A stretch of DNA of 64,000 nucleotides, from contig JAFXAA010000035.1 of the NCBI GenBank assembly GCA_017522105.1, positions 17,624-81,623 on the forward strand. The letters are read 5' to 3'. The notes beneath the pieces are model-generated. The model was given only the letters and a program-made list of their open reading frames with translations. It was not told the origin of the DNA and ran no database searches. This document shows, one piece after another, positions 1 through 8,544 of this stretch. The DNA comes from Bacteroidales bacterium. GTDB lineage: Bacteria > Bacteroidota > Bacteroidia > Bacteroidales > P3. The translations under genes and the position numbers were made by a program. Numbering within the stretch: the stretch's first letter is position 1; each line of letters starts with the position of its first letter.

Positions 1-25
1 ATTTTCATTGCTCTATCATTTCAGT

Positions 26-80
26 TATTGGTCATTGGTGATTTCGCTATTCATTAATCACTATCCACCAATCACTATTT
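26..80. repeat. Heptamer-like short repeat array downstream of parC
   Basis: Degenerate seven-base units of the types ATTGGTC, AATCACT and ATCCACC follow one another in the spacer after the parC stop codon. The same style of array recurs between and inside genes throughout the window. No coding potential or terminator hairpin is seen here. Confidence 0.6.
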
Positions 81-82
81 AC

Positions 83-2725
83 TTAAAACAGTTGTGTCTG
101 TGTTCCTTCGGCGAAGCCCTGACGCTCGTCGGGTTCTGCCGCGAGCTCAGTTTCTGTCGGGTCGGTGTCCGGGTCCGGGTCGGGGTCGGGGTCGGCTTTG
201 AGGGGTGCAAGCCAGACGAATTTCTCCACTGCAAAGGTGGTGATGCGTTTGCCTTTGGCCTTGTTGCTCTTGACTCCGATGAAGTCCTCCACCTCAATTA
301 TCTCGCTTCCTATCTTCTTTCCGCTGTCTTCAGTGTACACCACTTCGAGGCGTGGGAAGAAATCCATGCTGAGGTCGATGAGGGAGGAGCCGTCATCGTC
401 GAGGAATGGGGTCTTGCGGTCTGTGGCTTCGGGGGTGAAACGTTTGAGGTAGGGGTAGCCGTCGGCGGAGCGATAGAGAGCGGTGACTATCTGGTCGGGG
501 CGGTATTTGCGGAGTTCCACGAGGTCGTCGTCATAGTGGTTGGCCAAGTCGAATGTCGTGGTACGATAGGTGCCACCCTGCATGATAGCCAGTATCTTGT
601 CGGTGCCGCGGAACTCTCCAAGGTAGCGCCCTGCCTCGTTCACATTGAGGCGTTTGACACTCTCGTCGAACCATATCTTGCGCGCACTGAGGGTGCTGAC
701 GCCTTCGTCCTTGAGGTTGATGGAACGGACGGCATTGCGGGTGAGTATGTTGCCCATGCTCTGACGCCCTTTGATGGCGAGGGTCTTGAAGTCAAAGTCA
801 AAGGATACTTTCTTCAGCTTGGGGTTGCTGACGTGGTGCACAGTGACGACCTCGGCTTCTCCGTTGGGGTTGGCGGTGAAGTAGAGGACTTTGCTACCCT
901 TGGTGCCCTTGGTGAGGAGGTAGTCTCGGTCGCGCGTGATGGCGGTAACGCTGAAGCGCTTGACCATTGCGTAGCCGCTGGGCCCGTCACGGTATATCAT
1001 GTTGTACACCGTGCGCTCATCGCGCTTGCGGAAGACACTGACAAAGAGTATCTCCTTGCAGTCCTGCGAGCCAACGAACCCTTTCTCCTGCACCTTGGTG
1101 ACCATCATGGTGCCGTCCTTGCGGAAGACTATGATGTCGTCCAGCCGCGAACACTCGCAGGCCACCTCGACGCCTTCTTCGCGTTTGAGGCCCCAGCCGA
1201 CGAAGCCGGTGGTGTAGTTGACGTAGAGTTTCTCGTTGGCCAGAGCCACCTGTGTGGACTCAATGTCTTCAAAGGAGCGTATCTCCGTCTTGCGCTCGCG
1301 TCCTTTGCCGTACTTCTTCAGGATGTCCTGGAAGTAACGTATAGCATAGTCCGTCAGGTGTTCCAGGTGATTCCTCACCTCGTCCATTGTCATTTCTATG
1401 CTTTCTATCTCCTCCTCGGCCTTCTTGATGTCGAACTTGCTAATCTTGCGCACAGGCTTCTCGGTGAGTTTGAGCACGTCCTCGCGCGTAATCTCGCGCT
1501 TGAAGCGCTTGCGGTAGGGGCCGAAGGCATGCAGCATCTCGTCCACCTGCTCGTCCCACGTGCTGCTGTCCTTCTTCTCCATCTTCTTGTAGATGCCTTT
1601 CTCGAAGAATATCTTTTCCAGACTCACCCAGTGCCAGCGGTCCTCCAGCTCGCCAAGCTGTATCTCCAGCTCCTGACGCAGCAGGTCCTTGGTGCGCATG
1701 GTGTTGTGGCGCAGTATGTCGCTGGCGGTCATGAAGACCGGCTTCTCGTCCACGATGACACAGGTCTGCGGCGAGAAACTTATCTGGCAGCTCGTGAAAG
1801 CGTAGAGTGCGTCGATGGTCTGGTCGGGGCTCACGCCACCGGGCAGGTAGACCACTATCTCTACCTCCGCGGCGGTGTTGTCGTCCACCTTCTTAATCTT
1901 TATCTTGCCCTTCTCGTTGGCCTTCACTATGCTGTCTATCAGCACGTCGGTGGTCACCGTGTATGGCAGCTCGCTGATGACTATCGCCTTGCGCTTCTCG
2001 TCGTAGTGCATCTTCGCCCTTATCCTAAGCCTGCCGCCCTGCGCACCGTCGTTGTACTTGCTCACGTCGATGAGCCCCCCCGTCGGGAAGTCGGGGTATA
2101 TCTCGAACGGCACATTTTGCAGTATCTTGATGCTGGCCTCCAGCAGTTCGCAGAAGTTGTAGGGCATGATGACGCTCGTCAGCGTGACGGCGATACCCTT
2201 CGTGCCCTGCGCCAGCAGCAGCGGGAACTTTATCGGCAGGCTCACAGGCTCCTGCTTGCGCCCGTCGTAGCTCGGCTTCCACTGCGTGGTCTTCGGGTTG
2301 AACACCACCTCCTTGGCAAACTTCGACAGCCGCGCCTCTATGTAGCGGCCCGCTGCAGCATCGTCGCCAGTCAGTATGTTGCCCCAGTTTCCCTGGCAGT
2401 CTATCAGCAAGTCCTTCTGCCCCAGGTTCACCAGGGCATCCTTGATGCTCGCGTCGCCGTGGGGGTGGTACTGCATGGTGTTGCCCACTATGTTGGCCAC
2501 CTTCGTGTAGCGTCCGTCGTCCGTCTCCTTCATGGCGTGCAGTATGCGACGCTGCACAGGCTTCAGGCCGTCGTCTATGTCGGGCACCGAACGGTCCAGT
2601 ATCACGTCCGACGCATAGTCTATCCAGTAGTCCTTGAACATCCCGTCGAGCGACACCGTGCCACCTCCGCTCTGCACCTCGCCCTCCTGCGGGATTTCCT
2701 TTTCTTCCATATTGTCTTCGTTCAT
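83..2725 (-). CDS. parC: DNA topoisomerase IV subunit A (ParC)
   Basis: This 880-residue protein is the DNA-cleaving subunit of a type IIA topoisomerase that unlinks daughter chromosomes. The N-terminal breakage-reunion domain is clear: DGLKPVQRRILHAM near residue 52, the QYHPHGDASI motif near 85, and the active-site tyrosine Y128 in AAAGRYIEARLS. From memory the sequence follows Bacteroidetes ParC rather than GyrA. The C-terminal part should form the DNA-wrapping domain. The extreme C terminus is odd: a run of alternating Asp and Pro (about 845-856), encoded by a short GGGTCG repeat near 165-195, leads into an acidic tail. It is the last gene of a minus-strand run behind lepB with a 31-base gap. 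A ParE partner is not in the window. Confidence 0.93.
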   Translation of the reverse strand: MNEDNMEEKEIPQEGEVQSGGGTVSLDGMFKDYWIDYASDVILDRSVPDIDDGLKPVQRRILHAMKETDDGRYTKVANIVGNTMQYHPHGDASIKDALVNLGQKDLLIDCQGNWGNILTGDDAAAGRYIEARLSKFAKEVVFNPKTTQWKPSYDGRKQEPVSLPIKFPLLLAQGTKGIAVTLTSVIMPYNFCELLEASIKILQNVPFEIYPDFPTGGLIDVSKYNDGAQGGRLRIRAKMHYDEKRKAIVISELPYTVTTDVLIDSIVKANEKGKIKIKKVDDNTAAEVEIVVYLPGGVSPDQTIDALYAFTSCQISFSPQTCVIVDEKPVFMTASDILRHNTMRTKDLLRQELEIQLGELEDRWHWVSLEKIFFEKGIYKKMEKKDSSTWDEQVDEMLHAFGPYRKRFKREITREDVLKLTEKPVRKISKFDIKKAEEEIESIEMTMDEVRNHLEHLTDYAIRYFQDILKKYGKGRERKTEIRSFEDIESTQVALANEKLYVNYTTGFVGWGLKREEGVEVACECSRLDDIIVFRKDGTMMVTKVQEKGFVGSQDCKEILFVSVFRKRDERTVYNMIYRDGPSGYAMVKRFSVTAITRDRDYLLTKGTKGSKVLYFTANPNGEAEVVTVHHVSNPKLKKVSFDFDFKTLAIKGRQSMGNILTRNAVRSINLKDEGVSTLSARKIWFDESVKRLNVNEAGRYLGEFRGTDKILAIMQGGTYRTTTFDLANHYDDDLVELRKYRPDQIVTALYRSADGYPYLKRFTPEATDRKTPFLDDDGSSLIDLSMDFFPRLEVVYTEDSGKKIGSEIIEVEDFIGVKSNKAKGKRITTFAVEKFVWLAPLKADPDPDPDPDTDPTETELAAEPDERQGFAEGTQTQLF

Positions 2726-2756
2726 TTTGTAATCTCTTTACTTAAACCTTATCCCC

Positions 2757-4289
2757 TCACTCCACACTCCTGAACCAGCGCCCATTGCGGAACTTCCCGC
2801 GGTCCTTGTCGCGGCTGAACACAATCCACTTGGCCTTGCCCACGATGTGATCCTCCGGCACAAAGCCCCAATAGCGGCTGTCCTGGCTGTGGTGGCGGTT
2901 GTCGCCCATCATCCAATAGTAGTCCTGCTTCACCGTGTAGGTCTCAGCAAGCTCGCCGTTGACGTAGTATTTGCCGTCCTTCACCTCCAGCTCGTTGTGC
3001 TCATACACCTCAATCAACCTGCGGTATATGGTCAGCGTGCTGTCGTTCAGCTCTATCACTTCACCCTTGGCAGGTATGTGCACCGGCCCGAAGTTGTCCA
3101 CACTCTGCTTCTGACCCTCGCGGTGCGGGAAGAGGTCCGTGTTCTCCGTCGCCTCCGCCGTGTCGCACACAATGTTAAGCTGCATGCCCAACGTAGAACT
3201 TGACAGACGCGACAGCTGCCTCTTCGTCAGCGGCACATTGTAGGCCAGCAGCACCCCCGTGCTGTCCGCCATGTAGGGCCCCGCATTCTCTATGTCCTGA
3301 TAGCTCAACCCCAGCCGGTCGAGTTCCTGCATCACATACTGCGGCGGTATGCCGCGCGAGTTGGTCACAAACGAGTACGTCGTCTGCGCCTCCCTCGGCG
3401 TCGCTATCGCCTTGCCGTCTATCAGCACCTCGTGGTTCACAATCTCCAGCGTCTCGCCGGGCAGGCCTATGCAGCGCTTGATATACAGCGTCTTCTTGTC
3501 CAACGGCCTCACAAACCATCCATCCCTCAGCAAATCCTTGTCCCCGCGGCGCACAGCGTCGTAGTACGTGTACTGGTTCCCCGGGCTCGCCTTCAGCGTC
3601 GTGTCGCCCTCCGGGAAGTTGAACACCACGGCGTCAAACCGCGCCACCTTCCCCAAACCAGGATAGCGGTGGTACGGCAGCTGCGGCCACCGCAGGTAGC
3701 TCTCCACCCTCTCGCCCGTACCCGGAATGGTGTTGTGCACCAGCGGTATGCTCAGCGGCGTCATCATCACCCTCGGCCCATAGCTCAGCTTGCTCACCAC
3801 CAGGTAGTCGCCCGTCATCAGGCTTCCCTCCATCGAACTAGACGGTATGTTGTACAACTCCACGGTGAACGTCCTTATCATCACAGCTGCCACCACCGCG
3901 AAGACTATCGCCTCCATCCAGTCGCGCCCCTCGCTCACCTTCACCGGCGGGTCCGTCTTCGGGTCATGGTACACCGCCGACTTCGACAAGCCGAGTATCG
4001 GCAGATAGATGAACGGAAACAGCACCGCGAAAAACTGCTCCCAGAAACTCGTTCGGTGGAACACCTTGGCAGTCTCCTGCACCAGCAGCAGAAACGTGAA
4101 GATATTCAGCGCCGGCACGAGGAAGTAGATATACCACTTCCACGACTTGCCGCACACCTTGATCCACACCACAATGTTGTACACCGGCACCAAGGCCTTC
4201 CATGGCCTCTCGCCAGCCTTCTTGAACACGAACCACAGCCCCGCTATGGTCCCAACGAAGTACAAAATCAGCAAAACGTCGTAAATCAT
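2757..4289 (-). CDS. lepB: Signal peptidase I (LepB) with N-terminal multi-helix domain
   Basis: Membrane serine protease that removes signal peptides from exported proteins. The catalytic Ser-Lys dyad is visible: S152 in IPSSSMEGS and K271 in YIKRCIGLPGE, with the C-terminal signature GDNRHHSQDSRYWG near residues 466-479. At 510 residues it is long; the first 110 residues carry several hydrophobic helices of the DUF5684 type that often precede LepB in Bacteroidetes. A region of about 150 residues between the GLPGE block and the GDNR block is an expansion also common in this phylum. It lies between the glycosyltransferase and parC on the same strand. Confidence 0.93.
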   Translation of the reverse strand: MIYDVLLILYFVGTIAGLWFVFKKAGERPWKALVPVYNIVVWIKVCGKSWKWYIYFLVPALNIFTFLLLVQETAKVFHRTSFWEQFFAVLFPFIYLPILGLSKSAVYHDPKTDPPVKVSEGRDWMEAIVFAVVAAVMIRTFTVELYNIPSSSMEGSLMTGDYLVVSKLSYGPRVMMTPLSIPLVHNTIPGTGERVESYLRWPQLPYHRYPGLGKVARFDAVVFNFPEGDTTLKASPGNQYTYYDAVRRGDKDLLRDGWFVRPLDKKTLYIKRCIGLPGETLEIVNHEVLIDGKAIATPREAQTTYSFVTNSRGIPPQYVMQELDRLGLSYQDIENAGPYMADSTGVLLAYNVPLTKRQLSRLSSSTLGMQLNIVCDTAEATENTDLFPHREGQKQSVDNFGPVHIPAKGEVIELNDSTLTIYRRLIEVYEHNELEVKDGKYYVNGELAETYTVKQDYYWMMGDNRHHSQDSRYWGFVPEDHIVGKAKWIVFSRDKDRGKFRNGRWFRSVE

Positions 4290-4292
4290 ATT

Positions 4293-4375
4293 GCGTTAAT
4301 GTGTTATTGCGTTATCGCGTCAGTGGTTGGCGCGTCCTCTCTAACGCATTGACGCACTAACGCACTAACGCATTC
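4293..4375. repeat. Inverted pair of octamer arrays covering the 3' end of the glycosyltransferase gene
   Basis: Units related to GCGTTAAT / GCGTTATC run from 4293 and the complementary type GCACTAAC / GCATTGAC runs to about 4375, separated by roughly 20 unique bases. The arrays extend into the glycosyltransferase reading frame and encode its last ~23 residues, so the array seems to have replaced or extended the original C terminus. Confidence 0.65.
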
Positions 4376-5476
4376 AATCAGTTTTTCCTTCTCTTTGTTC
4401 CAATCCATATCCTCGCGCGCGGCGGCGAAATCCTCGTCCTGCCACTCCCTCGCCAGCACCCTCTCCACAGCCTCCGCCAACGCACGTGCTCCCGGCTCCG
4501 CCATCACCTCGCCCACACCGTAACGACGCACCACGTGCGCCATCTCCGGCAAATCGCTCACCACCATCGGCACCCCCGCTTGCACAAAAGCACCCACCCT
4601 GTTGGGCAGCGCGTAGTGGTAGCTAAGGCCCTTGTCCTCAAGCATCACCAACCCCACTGCTTGTGGGGAACGCGAGCCCGTCGAGCGAAACCCACAAGAA
4701 GCCTCCAGCGCCGTCATCTCCTCCGGCATCAGCCGACCCGTGAACACCACGCGGTCGGCCCAAGACTTCTCGGCGGCGTAAGCCTTCATCGCCTCCAGCA
4801 AGTCGCCGTCGCCGGCCACCACCAGGCGGCACCCCGGCAGCCACTCCAGCGCGTCGATGGCCCAGTCCACGCCCCTGCCGACATTCACTTTGCCGGCATA
4901 GAGAAGAGTGGCCAGTGGACAGTGGTCAGTGGACAGTATGCTGACGCGACAATGGCTTCCGCCCCTCTGGCCACTGACCACTGACCACTGACCACTACTA
5001 AGGTTCCTCACCACGGTCATCTCAACCCCGTACCTGTCCTTGTAGTAGTCGGCTATCCCCTGGCTCACCGTCAGCAGCGCGTCGCACTTCGGCATCAGCC
5101 ACCGCTCTATCGTCCTCCACACCCACTTCACCACCGGCTTGTCCTGTATCTCAGGCACTTCGTGGAACAGTTCATGGGCGTCCATCACCAGGCGGCAACG
5201 CCCGCGCGCCGCAAGCCAGCACCCCAACAGCGTGTCCGTATCGTTCGCCCATATCACATCGCACTCCATCCCACGCAGACGCCTCCACAGCCGCCAGTTG
5301 AACGCCGCATAGAAGCGCCAGCCGCGCTGCCAGCGCACCGGCAGGTCCGTCCGGCACACCGTCGTCACCTCATACCCCGCCTCGCGCAAAGCTTCGACGT
5401 GGCGCATAACACGCTGGTCGGTAAGCAAATCGTTGCTCACCGCCATCACAATCCGCGTGCTATTGTTGCTGTTCAC
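4304..5476 (-). CDS. Glycosyltransferase family 4-like
   Basis: Predicted GT-B fold sugar transferase for surface polysaccharide or lipid glycosylation. The N-terminal SNDLLTDQRVMRHVEAL motif and the C-terminal block VGLVMLEDKGLSYHYALPNRV are typical of family 4-like enzymes; donor and acceptor cannot be read. I chose a GTG start at 5476 because it keeps the first beta strand (RIVMAVSND); ATG at 5446 or 5560 is possible. Two oddities: about 30 residues between VVRNL and LLYAGKVNVGRG are encoded by an inverted pair of heptamer arrays (4907-4999), and the C terminus is encoded by octamer repeats. The frame stays open through both. Confidence 0.82.
   Translation of the reverse strand: MNSNNSTRIVMAVSNDLLTDQRVMRHVEALREAGYEVTTVCRTDLPVRWQRGWRFYAAFNWRLWRRLRGMECDVIWANDTDTLLGCWLAARGRCRLVMDAHELFHEVPEIQDKPVVKWVWRTIERWLMPKCDALLTVSQGIADYYKDRYGVEMTVVRNLSSGQWSVVSGQRGGSHCRVSILSTDHCPLATLLYAGKVNVGRGVDWAIDALEWLPGCRLVVAGDGDLLEAMKAYAAEKSWADRVVFTGRLMPEEMTALEASCGFRSTGSRSPQAVGLVMLEDKGLSYHYALPNRVGAFVQAGVPMVVSDLPEMAHVVRRYGVGEVMAEPGARALAEAVERVLAREWQDEDFAAAREDMDWNKEKEKLIECVSALVRQCVREDAPTTDAITQ
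4907..4999. repeat. Intragenic inverted pair of GTGG heptamer arrays
   Basis: The left arm is about four units of GTGGNCA (GTGGCCA, GTGGACA, GTGGTCA) and the right arm repeats the complement CCACTGA at least three times, with about 27 unique bases between. The arms can pair into a long hairpin. The whole element is read in frame within the glycosyltransferase gene. Confidence 0.8.
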
Positions 5477-5777
5477 CCTTCGGCCGTTATTATTATTTAA
5501 GTTACATAATAACGCGCCCGAACAAAATATCGTATTATCCCCCCGCAAAAAAGTTATCAACCGCCATTTTTGTGCACATAAATCCTCCCGACGGGCAAAA
5601 AACCATCAAAAAAAGGCGTTTTATATCAGCTTCTTACCGCATCATCTCTTACATTAGTCTTTAGTTTATCTTTAATATGTCATTAATTAAATTTAATTTT
5701 GTAAGCAATAATAAGGTGTAATGTACGTTATATATAATGTCAATTATGTTTGAATAGTAATATAAAAGCTTATAGAT
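5477..5777. other. Intergenic region between divergent genes
   Basis: AT-rich spacer between the divergent glycosyltransferase and DUF6266 genes. A possible -7 element TATGTTTG lies at 5745-5752 for the plus-strand gene, but no TTTG stands at the proper distance upstream. I see no RNA gene. Confidence 0.5.
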
Positions 5778-6569
5778 ATGGCAACTACGGTTAATGGAGA
5801 GTTTCTTGGATTGAATGGCCGCATTGGGTCGCTGGTGAGTTACAGGTGGCGCGGGAAGTGGGTGGCGCGCACCTTCGCACAGAAGCCGAAGAACCCACGC
5901 ACCGAGCTTCAGCAGAGTCACCGCATGCTCTTCAAGCAGGAGGTGCAGCTGGCGGGCCGCATGAACTGGGTGCTGCGCGAGACGATGGACGCCGTCGCTG
6001 CCGAGCAGGGTATGACGGCATGCAACTACTTCATCAAGCGCAACCAGGCGGCGTTCGGTGTGGACGACGGACAGCTGGCTGTCGACTGGAGTGCGCTGGT
6101 GCTCAGCGAGGGACCTGTGGCGCCGGTGGCCTTCTGGGCGCCCTCGATTACCGAGGGGACGACCCTCAGCATCGCCTTCGAGCGCAACCCGCTGCACATG
6201 CGTGCCGACAACTACGACCGCGTCTATGTCTACCTCTATTGCCCTGACATTGAGCTTGGTTTCCTCACCGCTCCCGTCTACCGCCGCGAGCAACGCCTGT
6301 CGGTGGTGCTGCCCGAGGTCTTCGCCGGCCGCGAGGTGCAGCTGTGGGGCATGGTGCAGGACGCCGCCGGCCGCTGGTCGGAGACAATCTACATCGGCTG
6401 CGGCCCCATAGAAAACACAGTGGAAGAGCCCATTACATCAGAGCCAACCAACGAAGAAAGCCTTGCTGCCACCGGACATCAGTCCTCCCAGCACCAAGGC
6501 CTCAATAACGTCTCGCCGTCAAGCCCCATAGAGGCCCCGCCCGACGAAAAGGAAATCCCTAAAGGTTAG
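5778..6569 (+). CDS. DUF6266 family protein
   Basis: The N-terminal pattern GEFLGLNGRIGSLVSYRWRG followed by NPRTELQQSHRMLFKQ is the hallmark of the Bacteroidetes DUF6266 family, whose function is unknown. The protein has 263 residues, no signal peptide and no membrane segment. The core ends near residue 215 (ETIYIGCG) and is followed by about 48 residues rich in Pro, Glu and Ser, probably disordered. It stands alone, convergent with the next gene with only two bases between the stop codons. Confidence 0.75.
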   Translation: MATTVNGEFLGLNGRIGSLVSYRWRGKWVARTFAQKPKNPRTELQQSHRMLFKQEVQLAGRMNWVLRETMDAVAAEQGMTACNYFIKRNQAAFGVDDGQLAVDWSALVLSEGPVAPVAFWAPSITEGTTLSIAFERNPLHMRADNYDRVYVYLYCPDIELGFLTAPVYRREQRLSVVLPEVFAGREVQLWGMVQDAAGRWSETIYIGCGPIENTVEEPITSEPTNEESLAATGHQSSQHQGLNNVSPSSPIEAPPDEKEIPKG

Positions 6570-6571
6570 TT

Positions 6572-7933
6572 CTATCTTGCACGCACGGCGCGGACGGGTA
6601 GGCCAAGGTCGCGATTTTCGGGATCCATTCCCTGACTGTAATAAGAGAAACCAAAAGCATATGCATTCTCAGGGAAGTTGTGGCCCACATAGAGCGAGGA
6701 TGACCAATAGTAGCCGCTGCTGCCAGAATCTTCGAGATCCGTGAAGAAGTAAACGCCTGCAGCAGGCAGAAATAGGGTACTGCCGTTAGATCCGGTGAAA
6801 CGACGACCGTATTTGCCGTTATGGGTCGTCCATTCGGAAGTAGTGTTGCTGATAAGCTCGCTCCACTCGCCGTAGGTCGGGGTGCGGGCTCCATTGCCCA
6901 TGTTAGCGGTGGCGGCATCGTCGTCGGGCTCAAGGATGGTCAAGGTGTCGAAGAAGCCGTGAAGTCCATAAGCAGGGTTGTCACAGTACTTGGTAAGCTG
7001 GTGTTCGTCACCATAAGCATAGTGATACCAGTCGTAGTAGTCCTTGGGCATAATCTCGCCCCATGAGTAGTAGTAGCCGTCCTGTTCCGGAGCCATTGCT
7101 CCCACGTTGCATTCAGCCCATAAAAGACCAGAAGGAAGAGCAAGATCAACCCATCCTTCAGGCACAGGTTGGGGATTTGGTTGTGGATTGGGGTCGAGTT
7201 TGTCATGCACAGCACGTACAGAGTTGCCATAAACGCGGTCTCTGTGTTCCATCGAACGGCCAGACGGTCGGAATTCGTATAGCCACGCGCTAGCAGGGGT
7301 TTCCGTACTAATCGAGGCGGACCAGTAAGAACCAAGGTTGCCTGCGGCGTAAGGCGAAGAACCGAGGCAGCTACCAGCAGATGGCATGAAGATACTGTTG
7401 CCATTAGATGCGGTGAATAATCTGCCGCTGACACCATTGATGGTTGTCGTTCCGATGCTAGTATTATCGATGAGCTCCTGCCACTCCTCTTTGGTTGGGG
7501 TACGGGCTCCGTCGCCGATGCGGATTGTCGCAGCGTCATCGACTGGCTGCAGGGTTGTAAGGTTATCTATTGTACCATAGTAGTTAATGGTGTTGTACTT
7601 GGTCAGTATGGATACTCTTCCTTCGTCATCCAACGTGCAGTAACGGTAGGTGTTCCAATTATATGTATCCTTGGGCATTGTCTCTCCCCACGCAATATAA
7701 TCGCCATATTCTTCTGGAGCCGTAGCACCAACGTTGCAAGAGGCCCATAATAGGCCTGAGGGCAAACCAAGGTCAACCCATTCGACTGTAGTGTTGCCGC
7801 CACCGCCATTGCTGCCACCATTGTTGGCAACGTTTTCACTATCATTGTTGCCATCTTCCTTTCCACAACCAGCGAGGGTAACAACCACCACAGCCATTGC
7901 AGCCACAACGATTGTCCTGAATGTGTGTTTCAT
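6572..7933 (-). CDS. Lipoprotein with two tandem Fib_succ_major-like domains
   Basis: Secreted 453-residue lipoprotein: signal peptide with lipobox LAGC (C23), then a Gly/Asn/Ser-rich linker, then two homologous domains of about 190 residues. Each begins with WVDL(G/A)LPSGLLWA(S/E)CNVGA and continues with a YxxWGExMPK motif, a GARTPTxxEWxELI block and a C-terminal VRAV strand. This matches the Fibrobacter succinogenes major paralogous domain, a surface module of unknown function frequent in gut Bacteroidales. I placed the start at ATG 7933 because it gives a clean signal peptide and lies just downstream of a promoter-like sequence. Confidence 0.8.
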   Translation of the reverse strand: MKHTFRTIVVAAMAVVVVTLAGCGKEDGNNDSENVANNGGSNGGGGNTTVEWVDLGLPSGLLWASCNVGATAPEEYGDYIAWGETMPKDTYNWNTYRYCTLDDEGRVSILTKYNTINYYGTIDNLTTLQPVDDAATIRIGDGARTPTKEEWQELIDNTSIGTTTINGVSGRLFTASNGNSIFMPSAGSCLGSSPYAAGNLGSYWSASISTETPASAWLYEFRPSGRSMEHRDRVYGNSVRAVHDKLDPNPQPNPQPVPEGWVDLALPSGLLWAECNVGAMAPEQDGYYYSWGEIMPKDYYDWYHYAYGDEHQLTKYCDNPAYGLHGFFDTLTILEPDDDAATANMGNGARTPTYGEWSELISNTTSEWTTHNGKYGRRFTGSNGSTLFLPAAGVYFFTDLEDSGSSGYYWSSSLYVGHNFPENAYAFGFSYYSQGMDPENRDLGLPVRAVRAR

Positions 7934-7952
7934 GTTGTTGATATTTGGGGTG

Positions 7953-7985
7953 CAAAGATACGAAAAAAATTCACATGTGGACAAA
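7953..7985 (-). promoter_or_regulatory. Putative promoter of the two-domain lipoprotein gene
   Basis: On the minus strand the -7 element TATCTTTG lies at 7953-7960 and TTTG of the -33 element at 7982-7985. The spacer is 21 bases, slightly longer than the usual 19. The start codon follows about 20 bases downstream. Confidence 0.5.
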
Positions 7986-8043
7986 AAAAACATTATTTTC
8001 TCCATATACAATATAATTAACAAAACAGCGTTGTATAATCCAT

Positions 8044-8544
8044 ATGTTTATGGATATGAGGGCATCTGTCATAACACGTATCGCGCTGGTTGCGTGCCTG
8101 CTACTTACCGCCTGCGGCGGCAGCAACAAAGCCCGTAGCGGCGCCGACACAGCCACCTTGGCGGCCAAAGCCGAGGCCCTGGCGCCGGAGAAGGGGCAGA
8201 TATGGCAGCTGGTGGCCGTCAGGGGCAAGGCGGTGAGCCGCACCGCAGGCCTCACCACCCTGACATTCAACCCCGAAGCAGGCACCATCAGCGGCAAGAC
8301 GGCCTGCAACACCTACTACGGCAGCTACCGCCTGCGCCTTGAAGCCTCAACGGCCGAGGGCTACCGCTACGCCCTTGCCTTCAGCGGCATAGGCAGCGGC
8401 GACACACGCTGCCCCGAGGCCGACATGAACGCCGAGGCCCGCTACATGGCCCTGCTGCCCAAGGCCGACGCCATGTGCGTCGACGCCTACACTATGACCC
8501 TCTACCAGCGTGGAAAAGAGATACTAAAGTACGAATTGCAATGA
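8044..8544 (+). CDS. META domain (HslJ-like) lipoprotein
   Basis: Lipoprotein of 166 residues with lipobox LTAC (C24). After a linker the sequence has the META-domain order: QIWQLVAVRGK, LTFNPEAGTISGKTACNTYYGSY, GDTRCPEADMNAEARYMALL and a final LTLY-type strand. META proteins such as HslJ are envelope-associated; a precise role is not known. An alternative start is ATG 8056. Its stop overlaps the start of the Nudix gene by four bases, suggesting translational coupling in a three-gene unit with dprA. Confidence 0.8.
   Translation: MFMDMRASVITRIALVACLLLTACGGSNKARSGADTATLAAKAEALAPEKGQIWQLVAVRGKAVSRTAGLTTLTFNPEAGTISGKTACNTYYGSYRLRLEASTAEGYRYALAFSGIGSGDTRCPEADMNAEARYMALLPKADAMCVDAYTMTLYQRGKEILKYELQ

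Noticed and set aside
8-2773. Very long open frame on the plus strand opposite parC
   Set aside because: It is the antisense of a clear ParC protein, has no family motifs, and arises from GC-rich third positions; similar shadows lie opposite dnaG, ackA, rnfC and others.
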